Assembly: GCF_002556545.1 (NCBI RefSeq)
Contig: NZ_CP022685.1
Span: 372,001 to 436,000, forward strand
Source of the DNA: Streptomyces formicae
Lineage (GTDB): Bacteria > Actinomycetota > Actinomycetes > Streptomycetales > Streptomycetaceae
Length of the DNA: 64,000 bases
Direction: 5' to 3'
The notes beneath the pieces are model-generated. The model saw only the letters and a program-made list of their open reading frames with translations. It had not been told where the DNA came from and did not search any database. Position numbers and translations under genes: made by a program. Each line of letters starts with the position of its first letter. Position 1 is the stretch's first letter. Shown here in pieces: positions 36,140 through 44,244 of the stretch.

Positions 36140-37075
36140 GTGAACGTCGTACTGTCGATCGCCTTCGTGCTGACCTGGAGCTCCGGATTCATCGGCGCCA
36201 AACTGGGCGCGGGGAGCGCGTCCGCGGCGACGGTCCTGATGTGGCGCTTCCTGCCGCTCGCCGTCGTCCTCGCGGTGGTCGCCCTCACGCTGACCAGGGC
36301 GTCCTGGCGCGGTGTGACCCCGCGCGACGTCGGCAGGCAATCGGTCGTCGGGGCGCTGTCCCAGAGCGGCTATCTGCTCACCGTGTACTACGCGATCCAG
36401 CTCGGCGTCTCCAGCGGCACGACCGCGCTGATCGACGGCACCCAGCCCCTGGTCGCGGGCGCGCTCGCCGGGCCGCTGCTCGGGCAGTACGTCTCGCGCA
36501 CCCAGTGGCTGGGCCTCGGACTCGGCGTCACCGGTGTCGCCATCGTCACCGCGGCCGACTTCGCGGGCGGCGGCGACGCCCCGTGGTGGGCCTACCTCGT
36601 GCCGTTCCTCGGCATGCTCTCGCTGGTGGCGGCGACGTTCCTGGACCGGCGGACGCGCCGTCCGGTGCGCCCCGCGGTGGCGATGACGGTCCACTGCGTG
36701 ACCAGCGCCGCGCTCTTCACGGCGCTCGCGGCGGCCACGGGTGGGGTCGTGCCGCCCGCCGAGGCGTCGTTCTGGGTGGCGATCGGCTGGCTCGTGGCGC
36801 TCTCCACGTTCGGCGGTTACGGCCTGTACTGGCTGATCCTGCGCCGCTCCGGAGTCACCCAGGTCAATACGCTCATGTTCCTCATGGCGCCGGTGACGGC
36901 CCTGTGGGGCGCCCTGATGTTCGGCGAACCCTTCGGCGCCCAGACGGCCCTGGGCCTCGCGGTCGGACTCGCCGCCGTGGTGGTCGTGCGGCGCGGGGGT
37001 GACGCGAGCGCCTCCAAGGAGCCGGTCACCGCGGCGTCAGCAGAGCCTGCACCGCGGGCGCGTACCGGTCGGTGA
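36140..37075 (+). CDS. EamA/DMT superfamily transporter
   Basis: The 311-residue permease starts at a GTG (36140) behind AGGAGG. Ten helices are predicted in two EamA repeats: SIAFVLTWSSGFIGAKLGAGSASA, YAIQLGVSSGTTALIDGTQPLVAGAL with the repeat-one signature, and the second repeat ending VNTLMFLMAPVTALWGALMFGEP. DMT permeases of this type export amino acids or metabolites. Control is likely by the divergent TetR regulator. The last 50 bases overlap the next TetR gene tail to tail. Confidence 0.9.
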   Translation: MNVVLSIAFVLTWSSGFIGAKLGAGSASAATVLMWRFLPLAVVLAVVALTLTRASWRGVTPRDVGRQSVVGALSQSGYLLTVYYAIQLGVSSGTTALIDGTQPLVAGALAGPLLGQYVSRTQWLGLGLGVTGVAIVTAADFAGGGDAPWWAYLVPFLGMLSLVAATFLDRRTRRPVRPAVAMTVHCVTSAALFTALAAATGGVVPPAEASFWVAIGWLVALSTFGGYGLYWLILRRSGVTQVNTLMFLMAPVTALWGALMFGEPFGAQTALGLAVGLAAVVVVRRGGDASASKEPVTAASAEPAPRARTGR

Positions 37076-37655
37076 TCTCGTCGATCTCGGTGGACCGCAC
37101 GCACGGACCGCGCGCGATGCCGTACATCACGCCGAGCCCGATCAGCATGCCCACGGCCAGCTCGGCACGGAGGCCCGCGTCCGGTCCTGCCAGCCGCTCA
37201 CTGAGCCGGTGGGCCACCTGCGTACGGAAGTTGGCACGCAGGATGTCGCCCTGCTCGCCGTGGAGCGGGGCGAAGACGATCCGCAGGATGGGGTCGGCGC
37301 CCCGCTCGGCCTGACCGGTCAGGAGATGGCGGACCATGTGGGCGCCGAGGTCGGCCACGGGCGCGTCGAAGAAGGCGTCCGCGTCGGCCTCGAACGACAT
37401 GACGTGCGAGAACAGCGCGTCCTTGTTCCCGAAGTACTTGAGGATCAACGGGGAACTCACCCCGGCGCGTTCCGCCACCGCCTTGAGCGTGATGTCCCCG
37501 TGCGCGTGCCGCGCGAGGAGGTAGCGGGCGGCGCGGATGATGGCGGCCTTGCTCGCCTCCGCGTCCCTGCGGCCGGAGGGGGCCGACGTCGCTGCGGCGG
37601 CCGAGGACGCGGCCGGGTCCGTAGCCGTCGTCGGGGACGAGGCGGTGGTCGCCAT
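37026..37655 (-). CDS. TetR family transcriptional regulator
   Basis: The 209-residue regulator starts at the ATG at 37655 (GTG at 37661 is possible). An alanine/serine-rich 28-residue lead precedes the helix-turn-helix EASKAAIIRAARYLLARHAHGDITLKAVAERAGVSSPLILKYFGNKDALF. The gene starts 2 bases after the stop of the upstream DHA2 transporter gene, so regulator and transporter form one operon. Its likely operators are the paired palindromes at 39153-39194 in front of the transporter, giving self-regulated efflux. Confidence 0.9.
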   Translation of the reverse strand: MATTASSPTTATDPAASSAAAATSAPSGRRDAEASKAAIIRAARYLLARHAHGDITLKAVAERAGVSSPLILKYFGNKDALFSHVMSFEADADAFFDAPVADLGAHMVRHLLTGQAERGADPILRIVFAPLHGEQGDILRANFRTQVAHRLSERLAGPDAGLRAELAVGMLIGLGVMYGIARGPCVRSTEIDEITDRYAPAVQALLTPR

Positions 37656-37657
37656 GG

Positions 37658-39130
37658 TCACGTTCCTTCCAGGGCCGTCTCCTGGGCGGGCCCGCCGCGC
37701 CCCGCGCGCGGCCGCCCGCCCTGCGGTGCCGTGTCCGAGGGTATGGCCAGAGCGGCGGCGCAGGCGACGAGCGCCACCGTTCCGGCCAGGGCGAAGGAGA
37801 GTTGATAGCCGTGCAGGGTGGGGACGTGGGCCGCGCCGACCGCGCTGGTGTGCCGTACGAGCACGGCGGCCACCGCCGCGCTGCACACGCTCTGCCCGAT
37901 GGTCCGCATCAGGACGTTCACGCCGTTCGCCGACGCGGTCTGGGCGACCGGTACCGCCCGCAGGATCAGCGTGGGCAGCGCGGAGTACGCGAAGGTGGTC
38001 CCGGTCGACACGATCGCGGCGCCCACGACGATCACCCACAGGTCCCGGCTGTCCACGATGCGTACGACATAGCCGAGAGCCATGACGACCGCGCCGATCG
38101 CGAGCGTCACCCTGGGGCCCCGCGCCGCCGATATGCGGGCCGAGACCGGCGAGAGGACCAGCATGACCACGCCGTTGGGCAGCAGGCACAAGCCGGTCGC
38201 CACGATGGACAGCTCCAGGCCGTAGCCGCTCTCGGCGGGCGCCTGGACCAGCTGTGCCGTCACGAGCGAGTTGGCGTAGAAGGCGAATCCGGCGAGCAGC
38301 GCGGCCACGTGCGGCAGTGCCACCTTCCGCCCGGCCGCGAGCCGCAGGTCCACCAGCGGCTGTTCGGTGCGCAGTTGCCGGTGCCACCACGCGGCGAGGA
38401 TGACGACCGCGCCCGCGCCGAGCCCGATCACCGGAGCGCTCCCCCACCCCCACTGGCCGCCTTGCGACACCGCGAGCAGCAGACAGACCAGGCCCCCGGC
38501 GAGCCCCAGGGCACCCGCGGAGTCGAACCGGCCAGGGGAACGCACGGGCGATTCCCGTACGACCCACCAGGCGAGCGCGAACCCGATGGCACCGAGGCCG
38601 GCGGTCGCCCAGAACATGACGTGCCAGTCCGCGTACTGCACGACGAGCGCGGCGAGCGGCAGACCGAGCGCGGCGCCGATCCCGACCGTGGAACTCATCA
38701 GGGCGACCGCCGAACCGGTGCGCTCCGGCGGGAGTTCGTCGCGCAGGATGCTGATGGACAGCGGCACCACGGCGGCGGCCGCGCCCTGCAGCGCACGCGC
38801 CGCGATCAGCAGCCGGATGTCGGAGGTCAGCGCGCAGAGCACCGAGCCCGCGGTCATCAGGCCGAGGGCGACGAGCAGGACACGGCGCTTGCCGTACATG
38901 TCGCCCGCGCGGCCGAGCACCGGGGTGAGCACCGCGCCCGCCAGCAGCGTCGCGGTGACCATCCAGGAGACGGCTCCGGCCGAACTGCCGGTCAGCCGGG
39001 GCAGATCGGGCAGCAGCGGCACGACCACCGTCTGCATGACGGCCATGAGGATGCCGCCGAAGGCCAGCACGGGAACGGTCAGACGGGCCCGTGGGCCCCG
39101 CGCCTCGCCGGGTATCGGGACGGGCTTCAT
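37658..39130 (-). CDS. DHA2 family MFS efflux transporter
   Basis: The 490-residue transporter has fourteen predicted helices. Motifs include LAFGGILMAVMQTVVVPLLPDLPRLTGSSA (helix 1; the usual Asp is replaced by Gln), VLGRAGDMYGKRR (motif A) and ARALQGAAAAVVPLSISIL (motif C). The start is the ATG at 39130. It is the first gene of a two-gene operon with the TetR regulator downstream. The two operator palindromes lie 23 to 64 bases upstream of the start codon, consistent with repression by that regulator. Confidence 0.9.
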   Translation of the reverse strand: MKPVPIPGEARGPRARLTVPVLAFGGILMAVMQTVVVPLLPDLPRLTGSSAGAVSWMVTATLLAGAVLTPVLGRAGDMYGKRRVLLVALGLMTAGSVLCALTSDIRLLIAARALQGAAAAVVPLSISILRDELPPERTGSAVALMSSTVGIGAALGLPLAALVVQYADWHVMFWATAGLGAIGFALAWWVVRESPVRSPGRFDSAGALGLAGGLVCLLLAVSQGGQWGWGSAPVIGLGAGAVVILAAWWHRQLRTEQPLVDLRLAAGRKVALPHVAALLAGFAFYANSLVTAQLVQAPAESGYGLELSIVATGLCLLPNGVVMLVLSPVSARISAARGPRVTLAIGAVVMALGYVVRIVDSRDLWVIVVGAAIVSTGTTFAYSALPTLILRAVPVAQTASANGVNVLMRTIGQSVCSAAVAAVLVRHTSAVGAAHVPTLHGYQLSFALAGTVALVACAAALAIPSDTAPQGGRPRAGRGGPAQETALEGT

Positions 39131-39152
39131 GCGGACTCCCCCGCGAGCATGA

Positions 39153-39194
39153 GGTGAATTGAAATTCACCATAGCGGGTGAATGGGTATTCACC
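39153..39194. promoter_or_regulatory. Pair of 18-bp palindromic operators
   Basis: GGTGAATTGAAATTCACC (39153-39170) and GGTGAATGGGTATTCACC (39177-39194) share identical 7-base arms GGTGAAT/ATTCACC with different 4-base centres, spaced 24 bases centre to centre. They lie just upstream of the DHA2 transporter/TetR operon. Confidence 0.8.
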
Positions 39195-39507
39195 ATGAGG
39201 AAGTTGGCATGTGCCATGAGAACATGCCGTGCCGCCCCTATTCAGGAACGGGATATGACGACCCATTTGGGATGAAGCGCGAAGGCTCTCGCGTGACGGA
39301 ATGCACCCAGTGGTGGGGAATGTCCGACAAGAGGCTGTACGGCGGCACACCGTGGCCGACCGGCACCCGACGCCGCCGACCGGGCAGCCATCCCGGTCGA
39401 CCGAACGGTCACTTCCGCCGGCGCATCGGCCAGGAAACCCGTCCGAGTTCGGTCGGACTCCGGCCGGGAGAGGTCGCACCCGGGCGCACTCGGTCATACT
39501 GCCGCCC
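39195..39507. other. Intergenic region upstream of the MocA-type gene
   Basis: No gene is seen. A further inverted repeat, GGCATGT (39206-39212) with ACATGCC (39222-39228), follows directly after the two TetR-type palindromes but has a different sequence. The rest is ordinary GC-rich DNA. Confidence 0.45.
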
Positions 39508-40398
39508 ATGAACCGACTCCGCATCGGCCTGGTGGGCACCGGCCCCTGGGCCAGCGCCACCCACGCCCCCGCACTGGCCGAGCACCCCGGCGTCGAACTG
39601 AGCGGCGTCTGGGGCCGCCGTCCCGAAGCCGCCGCCACGCTCGCCGCGACGCACGCCACGACGGCGTACGCGGACGTGGACGACCTGTTCGCCGCCAGCG
39701 ACGCCGTCGCGTTCGCGGTGCCGCCCGACGTCCAGGCGCCGCTCGCCGCACGGGCCGCCGCCGCGGGTCGCCACCTGCTGCTCGACAAGCCGGTCGCCAC
39801 CTCCGTCGAAGGGGCGCGGGACCTCGTGACGGCGGCCGAACGGGCCGGGGTGGCGTCCGTGGTCTTCTTCACCCTCCGCTTCGCGCCCGTCACCGCGGCC
39901 TGGGTCGCCCAACAGGCATCCGTCGGCGGCTGGTTCACGGGCCGCGCCGACTGGTACGGCTCGTTCTACGCGCCGGACGGCGGCGACGCCGCGTTCTCCT
40001 CGCCCTGGCGGGCGGGCCGAGGCGGACTGTGGGACGTCGGCCCGCACGCCCTGTCCGTACTGCTCCCGGTGCTCGGCGACGTCACCTCGGTGACGGCGGC
40101 GCGGGGCGCGGGCGACACGACCCATCTGATCCTGCGCCACACGGGCGGGGCCTCCAGCACGGCGGCACTCAGCCTGACGGCGCCGGTGAAGTGCGCGGGG
40201 CTGACCGTGGAGCTGCGCGGCGAGATAGGCACGGAGTCGCTGCCGGCCTGGGACGGTCCCGGCGAAGCGTTCAGGACAGCGATCGACGGACTCGTCGAGG
40301 CCGCGCGCGGTGGCACGCCGCACGCGTGCGATGCCCGTTTCGGACTGCGGGTCACGGAGATCCTGGCGGAGGCCGAGGCGCTGGTCGCGGGGGCGTGA
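39508..40398 (+). CDS. Gfo/Idh/MocA family oxidoreductase
   Basis: The 296-residue enzyme has the N-terminal dinucleotide motif IGLVGTGPWASATHAPAL, the GVWGRRPEAAATLA strand, and the family's EKP-like motif as LLLDKPVATSVEGA. The C-terminal sheet domain ends with DARFGLRVTEILAEAEAL. It would oxidise or reduce a sugar, polyol or related alcohol using NAD(P). No sugar transporter or pathway gene is adjacent, so the substrate is unknown. The start is the ATG at 39508. Confidence 0.88.
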   Translation: MNRLRIGLVGTGPWASATHAPALAEHPGVELSGVWGRRPEAAATLAATHATTAYADVDDLFAASDAVAFAVPPDVQAPLAARAAAAGRHLLLDKPVATSVEGARDLVTAAERAGVASVVFFTLRFAPVTAAWVAQQASVGGWFTGRADWYGSFYAPDGGDAAFSSPWRAGRGGLWDVGPHALSVLLPVLGDVTSVTAARGAGDTTHLILRHTGGASSTAALSLTAPVKCAGLTVELRGEIGTESLPAWDGPGEAFRTAIDGLVEAARGGTPHACDARFGLRVTEILAEAEALVAGA

Positions 40399-40832
40399 GC
40401 CGCCCGGGGACAACCACGGGCGGCCGGTACCGTGGCCGCTACGTAATGGCGAGTGACGGCACCGACCGCAGCCGGTGGACCCACGCGGCCGGTCCGGGAA
40501 GAACCGCTGTGCGATCCTGAGTTGCCCTGTTTCCGACCACACCGATCGAAATACGAACAACAGTCCCACACGCTTCCCGCATCGGCCCTGTGGGCCTAGG
40601 GGGTACCCAATGCCGGGGAATTTCAGCCATTCTCAGGCTCCCCGGACAAGATGCCCCACAGTTGTGCCCGCAGGCTCGTCGACGATCAAAGCTGCAGGTC
40701 GACGAGCTCGCGCACTCCATGATGCCGTAGAGACTGATCGTTTTCTTCGGGCAATGTTTATTACCAAAGCCGATGTGAATATTTAGACTGATCGCGCTCC
40801 AACTCGGCGTGCATCAAGAGGGATTACCCACC
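40399..40832. other. Intergenic region upstream of the MmyB-type regulator
   Basis: These 434 bases contain no gene I can support. The part from about 40730 to 40800 is AT-rich (for example TTTATTACC) and is the probable promoter of the regulator at 40833. Overall codon-like bias is absent here. Confidence 0.5.
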
Positions 40833-41654
40833 ATGAACAAGACGGCGCTCCGCGCTCTGCTCCGCGAACGACGCGCCCTCATAGCCCCCGAATCACACGG
40901 CTTCGCCCGGCCCACCGGTCAGGGCAGACGCGCGCCTGGCCTGTCACAGCACCAGGTCGACCAGCTGCTGCACCGGACGTTCGGCACGTACCACCGACTC
41001 GAATCCGGCAATTACCCCAACCCGCCGACCTCGTTGCTCCGCGACATCGCCCGCCTCTTCGGCCTCAACGAGCAGGAGTGGGTGTCGCTTTGCCGGTACG
41101 CGCTCCTGCAGGACCCCCCTGGCCCCCTGCACCTGTCATCGGGCAAAGAGGTGCCGGGGGTGTGGCAGGAGGCGGTCGACGGGATCCGGCACATGGCCTA
41201 CGTGACCGACGCCTCCTGGGAGATGCTGGCCTACAACCGGCGGTTCGCCACCATGTTCCCGCACGGCAAGGTCCCCGCGAACACCCTGCGCTGGATGCTC
41301 CTCGACCCGCACGGCCGCGAGACCCTCCTCGACTGGGACACGGCCTGGGCGCCGATGGTGCTGCCGCAACTGCGCGCCGCGCTCGCCGCCCGGCCCGACG
41401 ACGACGTCCTGCGGCAGATCGAGAAGGAGGTCCTGGCCGAGACGCAGACCGCCGACCTCTATGCCACGGGCAATTCCCATCCGCATCCGGACGGTGACGA
41501 GCGGCCGCTGCTGCACGCCCAGGAGGGGCGCGGGTGGGTGACCATGTGCGCGGCGCAGCCCCTGACGGCGCCCGGTTCCCGCCTGATGATCCTGGTCTTC
41601 CACCCCGGCGAGACCCGCATCCACGCGCGCGCGGGGATCCTCCGGGCGACCTGA
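40833..41654 (+). CDS. XRE family regulator with MmyB-like ligand domain
   Basis: The 273-residue regulator starts at the ATG at 40833 behind AGAGGGA. The N-terminal helix-turn-helix is divergent: GLSQHQVDQLLHRTFGTYHRLESGNYPNPPTSLLRDIARLFGL. The C-terminal part has the MmyB-like sensor features VTDASWEMLAYNRRFATMFPHG, NTLRWMLLDPHGRETLLDWD and a closing LMILVFHPGETR. Such regulators bind a small hydrophobic ligand and control neighbouring genes. Here the neighbour, 127 bases downstream, is a type III polyketide synthase, so it is the likely pathway switch. Confidence 0.88.
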   Translation: MNKTALRALLRERRALIAPESHGFARPTGQGRRAPGLSQHQVDQLLHRTFGTYHRLESGNYPNPPTSLLRDIARLFGLNEQEWVSLCRYALLQDPPGPLHLSSGKEVPGVWQEAVDGIRHMAYVTDASWEMLAYNRRFATMFPHGKVPANTLRWMLLDPHGRETLLDWDTAWAPMVLPQLRAALAARPDDDVLRQIEKEVLAETQTADLYATGNSHPHPDGDERPLLHAQEGRGWVTMCAAQPLTAPGSRLMILVFHPGETRIHARAGILRAT

Positions 41655-41781
41655 CGGCTCCCCGGTCGCTCGAAAAGAGGTTCCACTCCGGTCCTGGCAC
41701 CATGGGTAACAGGCACGGCGAGGTGCAGTAATTTGGCCATCACTCCGCCCGCCCTTTGCCAGTCCTTGAGGGAGCCGCCTC

Positions 41782-42822
41782 GTGACCGCCCACGTTCTCA
41801 GACCTCAGACCGTTGTCGGAGACCACAAGGTCACCACGGCGGAGATAGCCGACGACATCAGCGCCCGCCACGCCGACCACCCCCGTCTGCGGGCGATCCT
41901 GCGGGTCATCGGCAACTGCGGCGTGGACACGCGTCACTTCTCGCGTCCCCTGGACTCCCCCACCGTCTCGGGGACCGCCGACGTCGGCGAGCGGGCGCGC
42001 GCCGCGTTCACGGACTCCTTGGTCATGGCCGAGCGCGCCGCCGTCACGGCCCTCGATTCGGCCGGTCTCGCCGCCCGGGACATCGACGCGATCGTCACCA
42101 CGCACACGACGAGCTGGTCGGTGCCCAACCTGGACATCCACCTCGTCGCACGCCTCGGACTCCGCCCCGACGTGCGCCGCGTCGCGCTCACCACGGTGGC
42201 CTGCCCGGGTGGCGCCCAGGCCCTCATCCGGGCCACCGACCTGATCGCCGCCCGGCCCGGCAGCAAGGTCCTCGTGGTCGCCGCCGAGGTACTTTCGGCC
42301 ATCTACCACCACAGCGACACGTCCATCGAGTCGATGATCTACAAGGCCCTCTTCGGGGACTCGGCCGCCGCCACGATCGTGACCGACACCCCGTTGGGCC
42401 CCGGCTTCGTGATCGAGGAGAGTCTCGAGTACGTCCTGCCGGACAGTCTGGACCGCCAGCGCGGGCGGATCAGCGCGGGCGGCATCCACTTCGACTCCAC
42501 CAAGCACGCGTTGGCGGCCGCCAACGATGTCATGCCGCGCCTGCAAGAGTGGCTGGGCACCGAGCCGCTCGACTTCGCCGTCATCCACCCCGGCAGCCCC
42601 CGCATCATCGCCGACACCGCCGCCGCGCTCGGCCTCGACGACCACGCGGCCCGGCACTCCCTGGACACGCTCGCCCACGAGGGCAACCTCGGCGGCGTGA
42701 GCATCCTGCGCGTCCTGGAGCGCACGCACGCCGATCCCCCGGCCGTCGGCGCGCACGGCGCCACGGTCGCCTTCGGCCCGGGCTTCGCCACCGCGGCGCT
42801 GCGCGGTCGCTGGCACGCGTAG
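41782..42822 (+). CDS. Type III polyketide synthase
   Basis: The 346-residue chalcone-synthase-like enzyme starts at a GTG (41782) after GAGGGAG. The catalytic triad is visible: Cys141 in TTVACPGGAQAL, His269 in FAVIHPGSPRII and Asn302 in HEGNLGGVSILRVLE. SIESMIYKALFGDSAAATIV and FGPGFATAALR are family stretches. These homodimers condense an acyl-CoA starter with malonyl-CoA units into pyrones, resorcinols or tetrahydroxynaphthalene. No P450 or methyltransferase lies in the same operon, so the product cannot be named; the following gene is a GNAT. Confidence 0.92.
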   Translation: MTAHVLRPQTVVGDHKVTTAEIADDISARHADHPRLRAILRVIGNCGVDTRHFSRPLDSPTVSGTADVGERARAAFTDSLVMAERAAVTALDSAGLAARDIDAIVTTHTTSWSVPNLDIHLVARLGLRPDVRRVALTTVACPGGAQALIRATDLIAARPGSKVLVVAAEVLSAIYHHSDTSIESMIYKALFGDSAAATIVTDTPLGPGFVIEESLEYVLPDSLDRQRGRISAGGIHFDSTKHALAAANDVMPRLQEWLGTEPLDFAVIHPGSPRIIADTAAALGLDDHAARHSLDTLAHEGNLGGVSILRVLERTHADPPAVGAHGATVAFGPGFATAALRGRWHA

Positions 42823-42894
42823 ACCCGGCCATCGCGGCCCCGTGCCGTGGATATTGGGTTGCCGCGCCGATCGCGCCCTGTTGAAGTGACGCGC

Positions 42895-43683
42895 ATGGAT
42901 CATGACAAGACGCTGGCCGCGTACGACCGGCAGATGCGGCGCGACGCGCACAGTGACAGCGCGACCTCGCGGATCGAGCGCATCGACGGCGTCGTGCGGC
43001 AGATCGGCTCCGCGCACGACTGGAACGGCGTCCTGTGGGCGGACATCGACGCGGCGACGGCCGACGCCGTGATCGCCACGCAGGTGCGTGACTACACCGC
43101 CGCGGGGCGGGAGTTCGAGTGGAAGCTGTACTCCCACGACCGGCCCGCCGACCTCGCGCAGCGCCTCGTCGCCGCCGGTTTCGTGGCCGATCCCACGGAG
43201 ACCTTGATGGTCGCCGAGGCCGACGCCCTGCCCGCGGGCCCCGAGCTGCCCGAGGGCGTCCGCCTGCTCCCCGTGACGGACGCCGAGGGCGTGCGGCTCA
43301 TGGCCCGCGCGCACACCGCCGCGTTCGGCGAGGGCGAGGCCGCCCTGGGCGAGCGGATCGGCAAGCAGGTGCTCGCCCAGCTGGCGGAGGCGCCCGACGA
43401 CATCGTCGCGGTCGTCGCCATGGCCGGTGACCTGCCGGTGTGCGGCGCCCGGATGGAGCTCTGCCCCGGCACCGAGTTCGCCGGGCTCTGGGGCGGCGGA
43501 ACCGCTCCCCAGTGGCGCGGCAGGGGCATCTACCGCGCCCTCGTCGCCTACCGCGCCCGCATCGCGGCCGAGCGCGGCTATCGCTATCTGCAGGTCGACG
43601 CGTCGGACGACAGCCGCCCGATCCTGGACCGGCTCGGCTTCGCGACGCTGTGCACGACCACGCCGTACGTGTACACGCCGTAG
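42895..43683 (+). CDS. GNAT N-acetyltransferase
   Basis: The 262-residue protein has a C-terminal GNAT domain. The N-terminal half (RIERIDGVVRQIGSAHDWNGVLWADI) is a degenerate GNAT-like repeat. The C-terminal half has WGGGTAPQWRGRGIYRALVAYRARIAAERGYRYLQVDASDDSRPIL, with the acetyl-CoA loop (RGRGIYRAL) intact. It starts 72 bases after the type III polyketide synthase and could be co-expressed. The acceptor is unknown. Confidence 0.85.
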   Translation: MDHDKTLAAYDRQMRRDAHSDSATSRIERIDGVVRQIGSAHDWNGVLWADIDAATADAVIATQVRDYTAAGREFEWKLYSHDRPADLAQRLVAAGFVADPTETLMVAEADALPAGPELPEGVRLLPVTDAEGVRLMARAHTAAFGEGEAALGERIGKQVLAQLAEAPDDIVAVVAMAGDLPVCGARMELCPGTEFAGLWGGGTAPQWRGRGIYRALVAYRARIAAERGYRYLQVDASDDSRPILDRLGFATLCTTTPYVYTP

Positions 43684-43692
43684 GCGGTTCGC

Positions 43693-44244
43693 TCAGCCGA
43701 GGAGCCTCGCGACGGCCTCCGCCGTGTCGATCTCGCCGAGCCTCGGGAAGATCTTCTCCACGCTGTTGCGGTGGGCGTCGGCGTCCATGTCGGTCACGGC
43801 GTCGACGGCCACGGTGACGTGATAGCCGTGCTCGTGCGCGGCGCGCGCCGTCGACTCCACGCCGATGCTCGTCGCGATGCCCGCGAGCACCACCTGACGG
43901 ACGCCCCTGCGGCGCAGCTGGAGGTCGAGGTCGGTGCCGTAGAAGGCGCCCCACTGCTGCTTGGTGACGACGATGTCGCTGTCCACGCGGCCGAGTTCGG
44001 GCACGAGGTCCGCCCAGTCGGCGGGCGGCCGACCACCGCGCGCGGGAGCCTCGGTACGCCCGGGAGCGCCACCGGTCACCCGCACCAGGACCACGGGCAG
44101 ACCGCGCTCGCGGAAGGCGTCGGCGAGCCGCGCGGCCCGCTCGACGATCTCGTCGGCCGGGTGGACGGTGGGCAGCCCGGTGATGCCCTTCTGGAGGTCG
44201 ACGAGGACGAGGGCGGTGGTGGGGTCGAGGACGGTGGCGGTCAT
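43693..44244 (-). CDS. Isochorismatase-family hydrolase lacking the usual cysteine
   Basis: The 183-residue protein has the isochorismatase fold: Asp16 in TALVLVDLQKGI and Lys95 in IVVTKQQWGAFYGT supply two of the usual triad. The third residue, normally Cys in G-x-x-T-x-x-C-V, is Gly128 in GIATSIGVESTARAA. True isochorismatases also manage without that Cys, whereas amidases need it, so this is more likely an isochorismatase-like lyase/hydrolase than a nicotinamidase. Its ATG overlaps the stop of the MFS gene (ATGA), making it the third gene of a marR-MFS-hydrolase operon. Confidence 0.85.
   Translation of the reverse strand: MTATVLDPTTALVLVDLQKGITGLPTVHPADEIVERAARLADAFRERGLPVVLVRVTGGAPGRTEAPARGGRPPADWADLVPELGRVDSDIVVTKQQWGAFYGTDLDLQLRRRGVRQVVLAGIATSIGVESTARAAHEHGYHVTVAVDAVTDMDADAHRNSVEKIFPRLGEIDTAEAVARLLG

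Noticed and set aside
37026..39938. A 970-codon minus-strand frame spanning the TetR and DHA2 transporter genes
   Set aside because: Only its last 209 codons (the TetR gene from 37655) make protein sense. The rest is an out-of-frame reading of the transporter gene, which has its own frame with all motifs.
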